Shown: piece by piece, positions 14,880 through 21,910 of the stretch
Layout of the letters: the number at the start of each line of letters is the position of its first letter
Position numbering within the stretch: the stretch's first letter is position 1
Source: Pseudomonadota bacterium
Lineage (GTDB): Bacteria > Pseudomonadota > Gammaproteobacteria > Pseudomonadales > Oleiphilaceae
DNA: 21,910 nt
Assembly: GCA_023430625.1 (NCBI GenBank)
Contig: JAEZAA010000002.1
Location: 1 to 21,910, forward strand
Direction: 5' to 3'
Notes under the pieces: generated by a model
The model's database searches: none
What the model was told of the DNA's origin: nothing
What the model saw: the letters and a program-made list of their open reading frames with translations, nothing else
Translations under genes and position numbers: made by a program

Positions 14880-16829
14880 ATGCGGCCGTGTTTTATAACG
14901 GTGATGCTTGCCACGTTTCTCAACGCTACGGTCGTCACTCAAAGCCTCGCCGACACCGCGACAGACTCCCAGGCCCCCTCACTCCCATCCTCGACGGAAC
15001 CAGCGGTCACGCTTGCCGAATTAGTGACCGCCGCCGAGGCGCGCAATCTGGCACGCGCACCAGAGTGGTTGGCCCTGCTCCAGTACCGTCCTCCGGTCGT
15101 CGGGCTGACACCGCTCAGTCAGGCAGATGACGCCAGCTTCTTTTTGGCCCCCACGGGCAAGACGGATCCGGAGGCGGAATTGCAGGCCACCCTCGCCGCC
15201 TTCTTCTCAAGCGACGACGAGCAGGATACGGCCCAATGCCGGTTTCCGGCACGGCTGCACTGGCTACAGCAACAGGGGGCGCCCTTTAACGGGATTCCCA
15301 CGGCGCCATGCCCGGCGCTTGAACAGTGGCTGCGGGACCTGAACACGGAACGGGTAACACTGGTGTTTGCCTCGTCCTACCTCAACAGCCCCTCGTCCAT
15401 GTTCGGCCATACCTTTCTGCGCCTGGATCCCCCCAACCTGGACCAGGGCAACCCGATTCTGGCCAGCACCATCAGCTACGCCGCTGACGCAGGCGAGCAC
15501 GACAACGAACTATTGTTCGCCTACCGCGGCATCTTCGGTGGCTATCCGGGCATTACCACGGTAGAGCCCTATTACGACAAGATCCGGCTCTACAGCGAGA
15601 TCGAAAACCGCGACCTGTGGGAGTATCAACTGAACCTGACGCCGGACGAGGTCAAACAGTTACTCCGCCATGCCTGGGAAATCAAAGACAAGCGCTTCGA
15701 CTACTACTTCTTCGACGAGAACTGCGCCTACCGCATCCTGACGCTGGTGGACGTGGCCCGCCCGGGCACCGATTTGATTCCCCAGTTGCCCTGGCTTCGT
15801 GCCATTCCATCGGACACGGTGCGGGTAGTAGTGGCCAATCAACTGGTCGAAGACGTCTATTACCGCCCGTCCCAGGCCACGCTGGTCCGCAACCAGCTCG
15901 ATCAATTGTCCGTTGACGAGCGGACGCTCGCCGCAACCAGCTTTGGCCAGCGAACGGCCCCGGCCGAGACCAGCATGGCGCCCTTCGCGCCTGAGCGCCA
16001 GGCGGCACTGCTGGAAGCCACTTATCAGTTCACACGGTATCGCACCTTGAGCGACAAGCTGCCCCGGGAGGAAACCGCAGGCCTGGCTTACGCCCTGCTG
16101 CAAGCCCGCAGCCAGGTACCGGCCCAGTCGCCGCTGGTGCCGCCCCAGACGCCGGAAATCCGGGATGATCAGGGGCATGCCACCGGGCGCGCCACCTTGG
16201 GCGTTGGACGTCAGGCCTCCCGCAACTTCATTGAACTGGAGCTGCGGCCTGCCTACCATGATCTACAGGATTCCGCGCCAGGCTATCGTCCCGGCTCGCA
16301 GTTGCAGTTTCTCAACACGGACCTCCGGTACTACCTGGATCAGGACGAGCTTCAGCTTGAACGCCTGGACGTCGTCAGCATCCTGTCGCTGACACCGCGC
16401 GACCCGTTTTTCCAGCCCCTGTCCTGGCGCGTGGCATTCGGCGCCGATCGCCAGCTCACCGATCAGGGCCGGCGCCCGCTGGCCGGGTACCTGGAAGGCG
16501 GTGCGGGCGTCAGTTACGCCGCAGTCGGCGGCTTGGCATACGGCCTGATCACAGGCGCCGTCCGGGTTGGCAAGCAGCTGCAGGATGGGTTTCAGGCAGC
16601 ACCTGGCGCCTCAATCGGCTGGTCCTACCAGGCGGGCATCCATTCGGTTCAGCTGGAGTTCAGCAGCCGGTTTTTCCCGGAGCAAGACCATGAGCCACAG
16701 CACCGTCTGGCGGGCTACTGGAACCTGCACTGGCAACCTAATTGGAGCCTGGCCCTTGGCCTGGAGCGGGAAAGGAGTGGTGAGGTTTATGCGACGACAG
16801 CACAGGCCAGTGCCCGTCTCTACTTCTAA
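14880..16829 (+). CDS. DUF4105 (Lnb-like) periplasmic domain with C-terminal outer-membrane barrel
   Basis: A 649-residue envelope protein. From ATG 14880 there is a signal peptide (cleavage near SLA-D, 24). A helical N-terminal part follows (about 42-155), then the DUF4105 domain (about 155-400) with FGHTFLRLD (His177) and FFDENCAYR (Cys282). DUF4105 is the periplasmic domain named in the Lnb lipoprotein N-acyl transacylase of Gram-positive bacteria, where Cys and His are thought catalytic. The last roughly 230 residues alternate polar and apolar residues and end in ARLYF, with a terminal Phe, as outer-membrane barrels do. Catalytic activity and substrate here are inference. An in-frame GTG at 14823 would add 19 residues before the signal peptide; AGGTG 6 bases before 14880 and the signal peptide favour the shorter form. 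The downstream lipoprotein hydrolase overlaps by 41 bp. Confidence 0.85.
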   Translation: MRPCFITVMLATFLNATVVTQSLADTATDSQAPSLPSSTEPAVTLAELVTAAEARNLARAPEWLALLQYRPPVVGLTPLSQADDASFFLAPTGKTDPEAELQATLAAFFSSDDEQDTAQCRFPARLHWLQQQGAPFNGIPTAPCPALEQWLRDLNTERVTLVFASSYLNSPSSMFGHTFLRLDPPNLDQGNPILASTISYAADAGEHDNELLFAYRGIFGGYPGITTVEPYYDKIRLYSEIENRDLWEYQLNLTPDEVKQLLRHAWEIKDKRFDYYFFDENCAYRILTLVDVARPGTDLIPQLPWLRAIPSDTVRVVVANQLVEDVYYRPSQATLVRNQLDQLSVDERTLAATSFGQRTAPAETSMAPFAPERQAALLEATYQFTRYRTLSDKLPREETAGLAYALLQARSQVPAQSPLVPPQTPEIRDDQGHATGRATLGVGRQASRNFIELELRPAYHDLQDSAPGYRPGSQLQFLNTDLRYYLDQDELQLERLDVVSILSLTPRDPFFQPLSWRVAFGADRQLTDQGRRPLAGYLEGGAGVSYAAVGGLAYGLITGAVRVGKQLQDGFQAAPGASIGWSYQAGIHSVQLEFSSRFFPEQDHEPQHRLAGYWNLHWQPNWSLALGLERERSGEVYATTAQASARLYF

Positions 16830-17784
16830 CAGGGATCTGGATTCCACAGCCTCCATCGGTGGCCGTCTCTTCCCGTCCTGGTGCCAGGGGCTGCGATTGC
16901 TGACTCTATGCCTGCTGAGCCTCACCTTGTGCGGATGCGGCCACCTATTCTTTTATCCCAGCAAGGAACACTATCTCACCCCCGACCAGATTGGTCTTCG
17001 CTACCAGGACATTTACATCGATACGCCGGATGGCGAAACCCTGCACGCCTGGCTGCTGCCGGCCGCCGGTCAGCTGCGGGGAACCCTGTACTTTCTGCAT
17101 GGCAATGCCGAAAACATCAGTACCCACATTGGTAGCGTGATGTGGTTGCCGGCTCAAGGGTATCAAGTTCTGTTACTGGACTATCGTGGCTTCGGCCGTT
17201 CGACCGGCACGCCCAACATCGACACCGCGCTGGTGGACGCGGAAACCGGCTATCGCTGGCTGATGGCTCGCCCGGAAACCCAGGAACTCCCGGTTTTCCT
17301 GCTGGGACAAAGCCTTGGCGCGGCCATCACCACCACCTTCAGTGCGCAGATGCCGGACCTGCATGAGCGCGTTCAAGGCGTCATACTGGATGCCGGCTTC
17401 GCCAGTTATCGCGGTATCGCCCGGGAAAAACTGGCGCAGTTCTGGCTCACCTGGCCGCTGCAGTATCCCCTGTCCTGGCTGCTGCCAGGCGATGTCGACC
17501 CACAGGACCACATCGGCGCCATTTCGCCCACGCCGCTGCTGCTGATTCACAGCCTGCGGGACCTGATTATCCCCTACCACCACGTGGAAGCACTGTTTGA
17601 CCGGGCCGCCGAACCCAAAGCCCTGCTGACCACCAATACCCAGCACACCGGGACCTTTGGCACCAAGGACTACCGCATCAAGGTCTTGCAGTTCATGGAG
17701 ATCGTCGCGTCACGGCGCCCTCCCCCCATGCTGCAGGCCTCCCATGAGAACGCTCGGCAAAGGCTCGATATGGCCACTAATTAG
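16789..17784 (+). CDS. lipoprotein alpha/beta hydrolase (YfhR/BEM46-like)
   Basis: A 331-residue serine hydrolase. An unusually long N-terminal region leads to a hydrophobic stretch (35-48) and a lipobox LCGC, so Cys50 is probably lipidated and the enzyme anchored to a membrane. The hydrolase fold shows YFLHGNAENI (oxyanion, HG at 104-105), DYRGFGRS (131-138), nucleophile elbow GQSLGA with Ser175, Asp258 in HSLRDLIIP, and His286 in NTQHTGTF. These fit the BEM46/YfhR group of esterases or peptidases, whose substrates are mostly unknown. The frame is open from 16567, but that part is antisense-like shadow of the DUF4105 gene; ATG 16789, preceded by GAGG, is the first sensible start. The 41-bp overlap with the DUF4105 gene suggests translational coupling and a joint role in the envelope, perhaps on lipids or lipoproteins. 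Confidence 0.88.
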   Translation: MRRQHRPVPVSTSNRDLDSTASIGGRLFPSWCQGLRLLTLCLLSLTLCGCGHLFFYPSKEHYLTPDQIGLRYQDIYIDTPDGETLHAWLLPAAGQLRGTLYFLHGNAENISTHIGSVMWLPAQGYQVLLLDYRGFGRSTGTPNIDTALVDAETGYRWLMARPETQELPVFLLGQSLGAAITTTFSAQMPDLHERVQGVILDAGFASYRGIAREKLAQFWLTWPLQYPLSWLLPGDVDPQDHIGAISPTPLLLIHSLRDLIIPYHHVEALFDRAAEPKALLTTNTQHTGTFGTKDYRIKVLQFMEIVASRRPPPMLQASHENARQRLDMATN

Positions 17785-17789
17785 CAGGC

Positions 17790-17821
17790 AAAAAAAACGC
17801 CCCGAGAAGGGGCGTTTCTTT
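17790..17821. terminator. bidirectional terminator between the hydrolase gene and pnp
   Basis: AAACGCCCC (17795-17803) pairs with GGGGCGTTT (17809-17817) around GAGAA. TTTCTTT follows on the plus strand and eight As (17790-17797) give a U-tract on the minus strand, so it serves both converging genes. Confidence 0.92.
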
Positions 17822-17846
17822 GGAGCATTGACCGGTTTGGCTGCGA

Positions 17847-19964
17847 TTAGGCACCCAGTGCGGCGATGTCTTCCTGGGTCACTTCCTTGATGCTCAGTTT
17901 CACCCGGCCCCGTGCGTCCACGTCCAGAACCTTGACGTAGACTTCCTCGCCTTCCTTGAGCACGTCGGTGACGTTCTCAATGCGGCGGTCGGCGATCTGG
18001 GAAATGTGCACCAGGCCGTCCTTGCCAGGCAGCAGGTTGACGAAGGCACCGAAGTCGACGATACGCTCAACCTTGCCCTTGTACGTGCGGCCCACTTCCA
18101 CTTCGGCAGTGATTTCCGTTACCCGCAGCACGGCTGCATCGGCGGATGCCTTGTCGCTGGCGTAAATACGAACGCTGCCGTCGTCATCGATATCAATCGA
18201 CGCACCAGTGGTCTCGCAAATAGAGCGGATGGTGGCGCCACCCTTACCGATAACGTCACGGATCTTCTCCGGATCGATCTTCAACGCCACCATTTTCGGC
18301 GCATTGGCAGACAGCTCTTCACGGGCGTTGGTGATGACCTTGTTCATCTCACCCAGAATATGGATCCGCGCCTGATGGGCTTGCCCCAGTGCAATCTCCA
18401 TGATTTCTTCGGTAATGCCCTGGATCTTGATGTCCATCTGCAGTGCGGTGACACCCTTATCGGTACCCGCTACCTTGAAGTCCATATCGCCCAGATGGTC
18501 TTCGTCACCCAGGATGTCGGTGAGAACCGCGAAACCGTTCTCTTCCTTCACCAGGCCCATGGCAACACCGGCGACCGGCGCACGCAGCGGAACACCGGCG
18601 TCCATCAGCGCCAGGCTGGCGCCACAGACGCTGGCCATGGAGCTTGAACCGTTGGATTCGGTGATTTCCGATACTACCCGGATCACATAGGGGAATTCTT
18701 CCGGATTCGGCATGACAGCCTGTACACCACGACGGGCCAGGCGGCCGTGACCGATTTCGCGACGGCCCGTGGCGCCCATACGTCCGGTTTCACCAACGGA
18801 ATAGGGCGGGAAGTTATAGTGCAGCATGAAAGGCTCTTTACGCTCGCCTTCCAGCGCATCGACGTTCAGCGCGTCACGGCTGGTGCCCAGGGTTGCGGTG
18901 ACCAGTGCCTGGGTTTCACCCCGGGTGAACAGCGCAGAACCGTGGGTGCTGGGCAGAACGCCCACTTCGATCTGAATCGGACGCACCGTCTTGTTGTCAC
19001 GGCCATCGATCCGCGGCTGGTTGCTCACGATGCGCGAACGCACCACTTGCTCCTGCAGCACCTTGAACAGGCTGCTGACTTCTTCCGCCTCGGCTCCTTC
19101 GCCCTGCTCGTCCTGCATGGCGAACTTGGCTAGCGCAGCCTGCTTGATTTCGTCCAGACGCGCATAGCGGGCCTGCTTCTCGCTGATGGTATAAGCTTGG
19201 CCATCAGCATCGCCGAGCTCGGCGCGCATTTTCGCCAGAAGCTCCGTGTTCTGGGCAGGAGGCTGCCAATCCCACTTCTGGGCGCCGGCTTCCGCCACAA
19301 ACTCTTTGATCGCCTGGATGGCAACCTGGTATTCCTGATGGGCAAACAAAACGCCGCCCAACATCTGGTCTTCGGTCAGCTCCTGCGCTTCGGATTCCAC
19401 CATCAGCACGGCTGTCTCGGTACCTGCCACGACCATGTCCAGCTTGGATGTGGCCAGCTGCGAGTAAGTCGGGTTCAGCATGTAGCCCTGCTCTTCGGTG
19501 TAGCCGACACGGGCTGCCGCCAGAGGACCGCCGAACGGTACGCCGGACAGTTCCAGTGCAGCGGCGGCACCGATGATGGACACCACATCAGGATCCTGAT
19601 CCTTGTTGGCGGACATCACAGTACAAACCACCTGAACCTCGTTCAGGAAGCCGTCTGGGAACAGGGGGCGGATCGGCCGGTCGATCAGGCGCGAGGTCAG
19701 GGTTTCCTTTTCGGAAGGACGGCCTTCACGACGGAAGTAGCCACCAGGCACCCGGCCAACGGCATAGCTTCTTTCTTGGTAATGAACGGTCAGCGGAAAG
19801 AAGCCCTGACCCGGCTTGGCTTGTTTATCGGCGACGACGGCAACCAGCACCGAAATGTCGTCCATGGTAACCAGCACCGCGCCAGATGCCTGACGTGCAA
19901 TGCGCCCTGTTTCCAGGGTGACGGTCGACTGACCGAACTTGAATGATTTTCTTACCGGATTCAC
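17847..19964 (-). CDS. pnp: polyribonucleotide nucleotidyltransferase (PNPase)
   Basis: A phosphorolytic 3'-5' exoribonuclease of mRNA decay that also works in the RNA degradosome. The protein has 705 residues, as usual. In order: first RNase PH domain (about 1-145), helical linker, second RNase PH domain (about 300-540), KH domain with GKGG near residue 570, and S1 domain from about 622 (VGRTYKGKVERIVDFGAFV). The C-terminus is short and lacks an extended tail. The frame continues upstream to an ATG at 20045 (732 residues), but the family N-terminus, NPVRKSF, starts at the GTG at 19964, which has AAGGAG 5 bases upstream. I therefore take the GTG. It follows rpsO, separated by a terminator with its own short leader, as in E. 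coli. Confidence 0.97.
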   Translation of the reverse strand: MNPVRKSFKFGQSTVTLETGRIARQASGAVLVTMDDISVLVAVVADKQAKPGQGFFPLTVHYQERSYAVGRVPGGYFRREGRPSEKETLTSRLIDRPIRPLFPDGFLNEVQVVCTVMSANKDQDPDVVSIIGAAAALELSGVPFGGPLAAARVGYTEEQGYMLNPTYSQLATSKLDMVVAGTETAVLMVESEAQELTEDQMLGGVLFAHQEYQVAIQAIKEFVAEAGAQKWDWQPPAQNTELLAKMRAELGDADGQAYTISEKQARYARLDEIKQAALAKFAMQDEQGEGAEAEEVSSLFKVLQEQVVRSRIVSNQPRIDGRDNKTVRPIQIEVGVLPSTHGSALFTRGETQALVTATLGTSRDALNVDALEGERKEPFMLHYNFPPYSVGETGRMGATGRREIGHGRLARRGVQAVMPNPEEFPYVIRVVSEITESNGSSSMASVCGASLALMDAGVPLRAPVAGVAMGLVKEENGFAVLTDILGDEDHLGDMDFKVAGTDKGVTALQMDIKIQGITEEIMEIALGQAHQARIHILGEMNKVITNAREELSANAPKMVALKIDPEKIRDVIGKGGATIRSICETTGASIDIDDDGSVRIYASDKASADAAVLRVTEITAEVEVGRTYKGKVERIVDFGAFVNLLPGKDGLVHISQIADRRIENVTDVLKEGEEVYVKVLDVDARGRVKLSIKEVTQEDIAALGA

Positions 19965-19969
19965 GGTAA

Positions 19970-19975
19970 CTCCTT
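19970..19975 (-). promoter_or_regulatory. ribosome binding site deciding the pnp start
   Basis: AAGGAG sits 5 bases before GTG 19964. This supports a GTG start over the ATG at 20045, which has only an A/T-rich leader upstream. Confidence 0.75.
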
Positions 19976-20062
19976 CCACAATAGGATGCTGTTCAGCACC
20001 TTGACTAAGACTCGATTCAATAACGTCGCCGAACAATTTTGCCAAAAAAAACTATACACCAA

Positions 20063-20109
20063 AACAAAAAGGTACCGGGCCTAGCATCCTAAGATGTAAA
20101 CCCGGTACC
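20063..20109 (-). terminator. branched terminator between rpsO and pnp
   Basis: On the minus strand GGTACCGGG (20101-20109) pairs with CCCGGTACC (20071-20079), followed by TTTTTG. The loop holds a nested small hairpin CATC-TTAG-GATG. A possible weak pnp promoter (TTGGCA, 17 bp, TATTGA) lies further on, but read-through from rpsO is also likely. Confidence 0.85.
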
Positions 20110-20136
20110 CGGCATAGCTTGCGACGAACGCGCTGA

Positions 20137-20406
20137 TTAACGACGCAGACCCAGGCGGCCGATCAGGGCCACGTAGCGGTCGGAATTCTTGCTCTTCAGG
20201 TAGTCCAGCAGCTTACGACGCTGGTTAACCATGCGGATCAGACCACGACGTGAGTGGTGATCCTGCTTGTTGACTTCGAAGTGACCTTGCAGCTTGTTGA
20301 TGTTGGCAGTCAACAGTGCAACCTGTACTTCAGGGGAGCCCGTGTCGTTGGGCTTGGTTTGGTAATCACTCAGAATCTGTGCTTTTTCGGCTGCTGAAAG
20401 CGCCAT
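20137..20406 (-). CDS. rpsO: 30S ribosomal protein S15
   Basis: An 89-residue primary 16S rRNA-binding protein of the small subunit, exactly the usual length. The conserved stretches TGSPEVQVALLT (22-33), QDHHSRRGL (48-56) and the RRKLLDYLK near 63-71 are present, and it ends GRLGLRR. The ATG at 20406 has GAGGAG 7 bases upstream. It sits between truB and pnp as in most gammaproteobacteria. In E. coli S15 represses its own translation through its leader; the small GGGCG/CGCCC hairpin just upstream (20435-20448) might take a similar part, but this is not shown. Confidence 0.99.
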   Translation of the reverse strand: MALSAAEKAQILSDYQTKPNDTGSPEVQVALLTANINKLQGHFEVNKQDHHSRRGLIRMVNQRRKLLDYLKSKNSDRYVALIGRLGLRR

Positions 20407-20434
20407 GGTTTATCTCCTCGTTGAATATGCATTT

Positions 20435-20448
20435 GGGCGGAATCGCCC
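20435..20448 (-). promoter_or_regulatory. small leader hairpin of rpsO
   Basis: GGGCG and CGCCC pair around a 4-base loop, about 15 bases before the rpsO Shine-Dalgarno sequence. It might belong to an S15 autoregulatory site; the 128-bp truB-rpsO gap shows no other clear signal. Confidence 0.35.
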
Positions 20449-20534
20449 CCGTCTTCTCAATGACCGCGCATACCTGCAGCCATTCGAAAATCCTGTGTGT
20501 CTCACATTACAGCGCCGTAAATCCTATACCGGAT

Positions 20535-21476
20535 TCACTTGGCGCGAAGCAGGCGATGTGGCTTAAGCTGATCGCCGCTTATTTCACCCAGCCCGATGAA
20601 GCGGCCGGTGGCGTCTTGCAGCCGGACCAGTCCAGCCTGCGCGCCGGGCGGTATTTTAACCATTTGCCCCTGGAGAATCGAGTGCGATTGCGTGGAATCC
20701 AGGGAAATAATCGAAAAATCCGCCAGCCCCGCATCGACTGGCAACAGATACCGGTCCAGCGACTCCCACTGCACCGTTCCGTCGGCCGCAGTGTCGCAGG
20801 ATGCGGCAACAGCCTGCAACTGCTCCAGCGTGACGGACTGAGCCAGACCAAAGCCCGCACTCTGCTCCCGCCGCAACAGCGTGACATGGGCGCCACAACC
20901 GAGCGCCTCACCGATATCCTCCACCAGGGTGCGGATATAGGTCCCCTTGCTGCAGCGCACTCTCAGCTCCAGGAAATCCGCCCCCCAGGACAACAGATCC
21001 AGCGCATAAATGTGCACGGGACGGGCGGGGCGATCCACTTCAACCCCATTACGGGCCAGCTTGTAAAGCGGGCGCCCTTCGTGCTTGAGCGCGGAATACA
21101 TCGGCGGAACCTGTTCGATCGCCCCCCGAAATTGGCTAAGCACCGATTCAAGTAGCTCATCGCTCAGGGCGGGCACCGGGCGCTCCGCAATCGGCTCCCC
21201 TTCTGCATCGCCCGTATTGGTCCGGACACCAAGCTTGGCCCGTGTCAGATAAACCTTGTCCGCATCCAGCAGATACTGGCTGAACTTCGTCGCCTCCCCC
21301 AGGCACAGGGGCAACACGCCGGTCGCCAAGGGATCCAGACTTCCGGTATGACCGGCCTTGGCCGCCTTGAACAGGTGGCGAACACGCTGCAAGGCCTGAT
21401 TCGAGGACAAGCCCAGCGGCTTATCGAGCAAGACGATTCCGTCTACATCACGAAATCGGGAGGACTGCTTGGTCAA
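20535..21476 (-). CDS. truB: tRNA pseudouridine(55) synthase
   Basis: Isomerises U55 in the T-loop of elongator tRNAs. The protein has 313 residues, as in E. coli (314). The catalytic Asp48 lies in HTGSLDPLATGVL (43-55), the conserved PPMYSALKHEGRPLY at about 123-137, and the SKGTYIRTLVEDIG stretch at about 175-188. A C-terminal PUA-like domain covers about 245-313. The start is TTG at 21476: GGAG lies 7 bases upstream and the rbfA stop is 2 bases away, while no ATG in the frame would keep the N-terminus. A TTG start may hold synthesis low relative to its operon neighbours. It lies between rbfA and rpsO in the infB operon order. Confidence 0.97.
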   Translation of the reverse strand: MTKQSSRFRDVDGIVLLDKPLGLSSNQALQRVRHLFKAAKAGHTGSLDPLATGVLPLCLGEATKFSQYLLDADKVYLTRAKLGVRTNTGDAEGEPIAERPVPALSDELLESVLSQFRGAIEQVPPMYSALKHEGRPLYKLARNGVEVDRPARPVHIYALDLLSWGADFLELRVRCSKGTYIRTLVEDIGEALGCGAHVTLLRREQSAGFGLAQSVTLEQLQAVAASCDTAADGTVQWESLDRYLLPVDAGLADFSIISLDSTQSHSILQGQMVKIPPGAQAGLVRLQDATGRFIGLGEISGDQLKPHRLLRAK

Positions 21477-21478
21477 AC

Positions 21479-21898
21479 CTATTCTCCGTCTGCGTTTCCG
21501 GCCCCGTCAGCAGCGCCTGCCTCATTACGCTGATCCGATTGCCGGGCACGATCAATCAGCGTCGACAGCTTGCGCCCTTGCACCAGCGTGCGATCGTAAT
21601 GAAAGCGCAGATGCGGCATTACCCGCAGCTTGATCCGATGCCCCAGTTCACCACGCAAAAAGCCCGCGGCGTTGCGGAGGACTTCGACCGACGCTTCGGC
21701 AGCGGATTCGTCGTCGATGTTGGCCGTGTTCAGCACGGTCACATACACGTCGGCATAGGACAGATCCTTGCTCACGCGCACGTCGTTGACTGTCGTCATG
21801 CCCAGGCGTGGATCCTTGATTTCCCGTTGAATCAGTTCGGCCAGCTCCCGTTGCATCTGATCTGCGATGCGTTGGGTGCGGCTATATTCTTTGGCCAT
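21479..21898 (-). CDS. rbfA: 30S ribosome-binding factor A
   Basis: A 139-residue assembly factor that binds immature 30S subunits near the 5' end of 16S rRNA and helps cold adaptation. It has the KH-like fold with the family stretches RIADQMQRELAELIQREIKDPRLG (10-33), VSKDLSYADVYVTVL (42-56) and LRFHYD (97-102). The C-terminal tail beyond about 118 is Ala/Gly/Asp-rich and disordered, a bit longer than in E. coli. The ATG at 21898 has only a weak GAG upstream within the 12 bases that remain in the window. infB should lie just beyond the right edge (inferred from family gene order). It runs into truB with a 2-base gap. Confidence 0.97.
   Translation of the reverse strand: MAKEYSRTQRIADQMQRELAELIQREIKDPRLGMTTVNDVRVSKDLSYADVYVTVLNTANIDDESAAEASVEVLRNAAGFLRGELGHRIKLRVMPHLRFHYDRTLVQGRKLSTLIDRARQSDQRNEAGAADGAGNADGE
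21484..21487 (-). promoter_or_regulatory. ribosome binding site of truB before a TTG start
   Basis: GGAG, inside the end of rbfA, lies 7 bases from the TTG at 21476. The stop of rbfA lies between them, which suits translational coupling. Confidence 0.6.
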
Positions 21899-21910
21899 AG
21901 CATTGCACTC

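Noticed and set aside
1..21910. CRISPR arrays, tRNA or rRNA genes, insertion sequences, prophage genes
   Set aside because: I looked for regular direct repeats, cloverleaf ends, transposase or integrase motifs and found none.

Overview
The window is about 60% GC (by eye). It reads as the chromosome of a marine-type gammaproteobacterium in the Alcanivorax/Marinobacter/Pseudomonas range. That placement is inference: it rests on the rbfA-truB-rpsO-pnp order, an 882-residue Pseudomonas-type AceE, a two-lipoyl AceF, a second-type (AsrA-like) Lon, and a Baeyer-Villiger-type monooxygenase beside an HSL-family esterase. No rRNA, tRNA, CRISPR array, insertion sequence or phage gene was seen. Coding density is high and nearly every gene carries a clear Shine-Dalgarno sequence.

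Left part (1-3331, all minus strand): an HSL-type alpha/beta hydrolase cut by the window edge; a flavin monooxygenase of Baeyer-Villiger type, with a terminator after it and a palindrome-rich promoter before it; and an exported Sel1-repeat protein with its own terminator. The monooxygenase and esterase would suit oxidation of a ketone or hydrocarbon to an ester followed by hydrolysis.

Central metabolism and stress (3526-13838): aceF and aceE (minus) encode E2 and E1 of pyruvate dehydrogenase. The aceE promoter appears to have a 14-bp dyad over its -10 element. Upstream lies a divergent sigma-70-family gene (minus). It has an acidic N-terminus, a roughly 150-residue insert and changed promoter-reading residues, and it is preceded by a 480-bp structured leader and promoter region. 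Next come two proteostasis genes transcribed away from each other: cnoX/ybbN (thioredoxin plus TPR, minus) and an AsrA-type lon (plus). The 250 bp between them hold two sigma32-like promoters, one for each gene, both with CCCCATAT -10 elements.

Envelope operon (14285-17784, plus): a secreted DUF3015 protein, a DUF4105 (Lnb-like) protein with a probable outer-membrane barrel at its C-terminus, and a lipoprotein alpha/beta hydrolase that overlaps it by 41 bp. Between lon and this group is a gene-free 446-bp stretch. It holds a strong terminator whose U-tract faces the minus strand although no minus-strand gene precedes it, so a small RNA or micro-ORF is possible.

Right part (17847-21898, minus): the conserved translation/RNA-decay cluster rbfA-truB-rpsO-pnp, reading in from infB, which would lie just beyond the window. 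truB starts with TTG and pnp with GTG. A bidirectional terminator separates pnp from the envelope operon.

No clearly new multi-gene system was found. The best candidates for a second look are the divergent sigma factor with its leader, the orphan minus-strand terminator region, the GTATAC operator cluster and the DUF3015/DUF4105/hydrolase operon.
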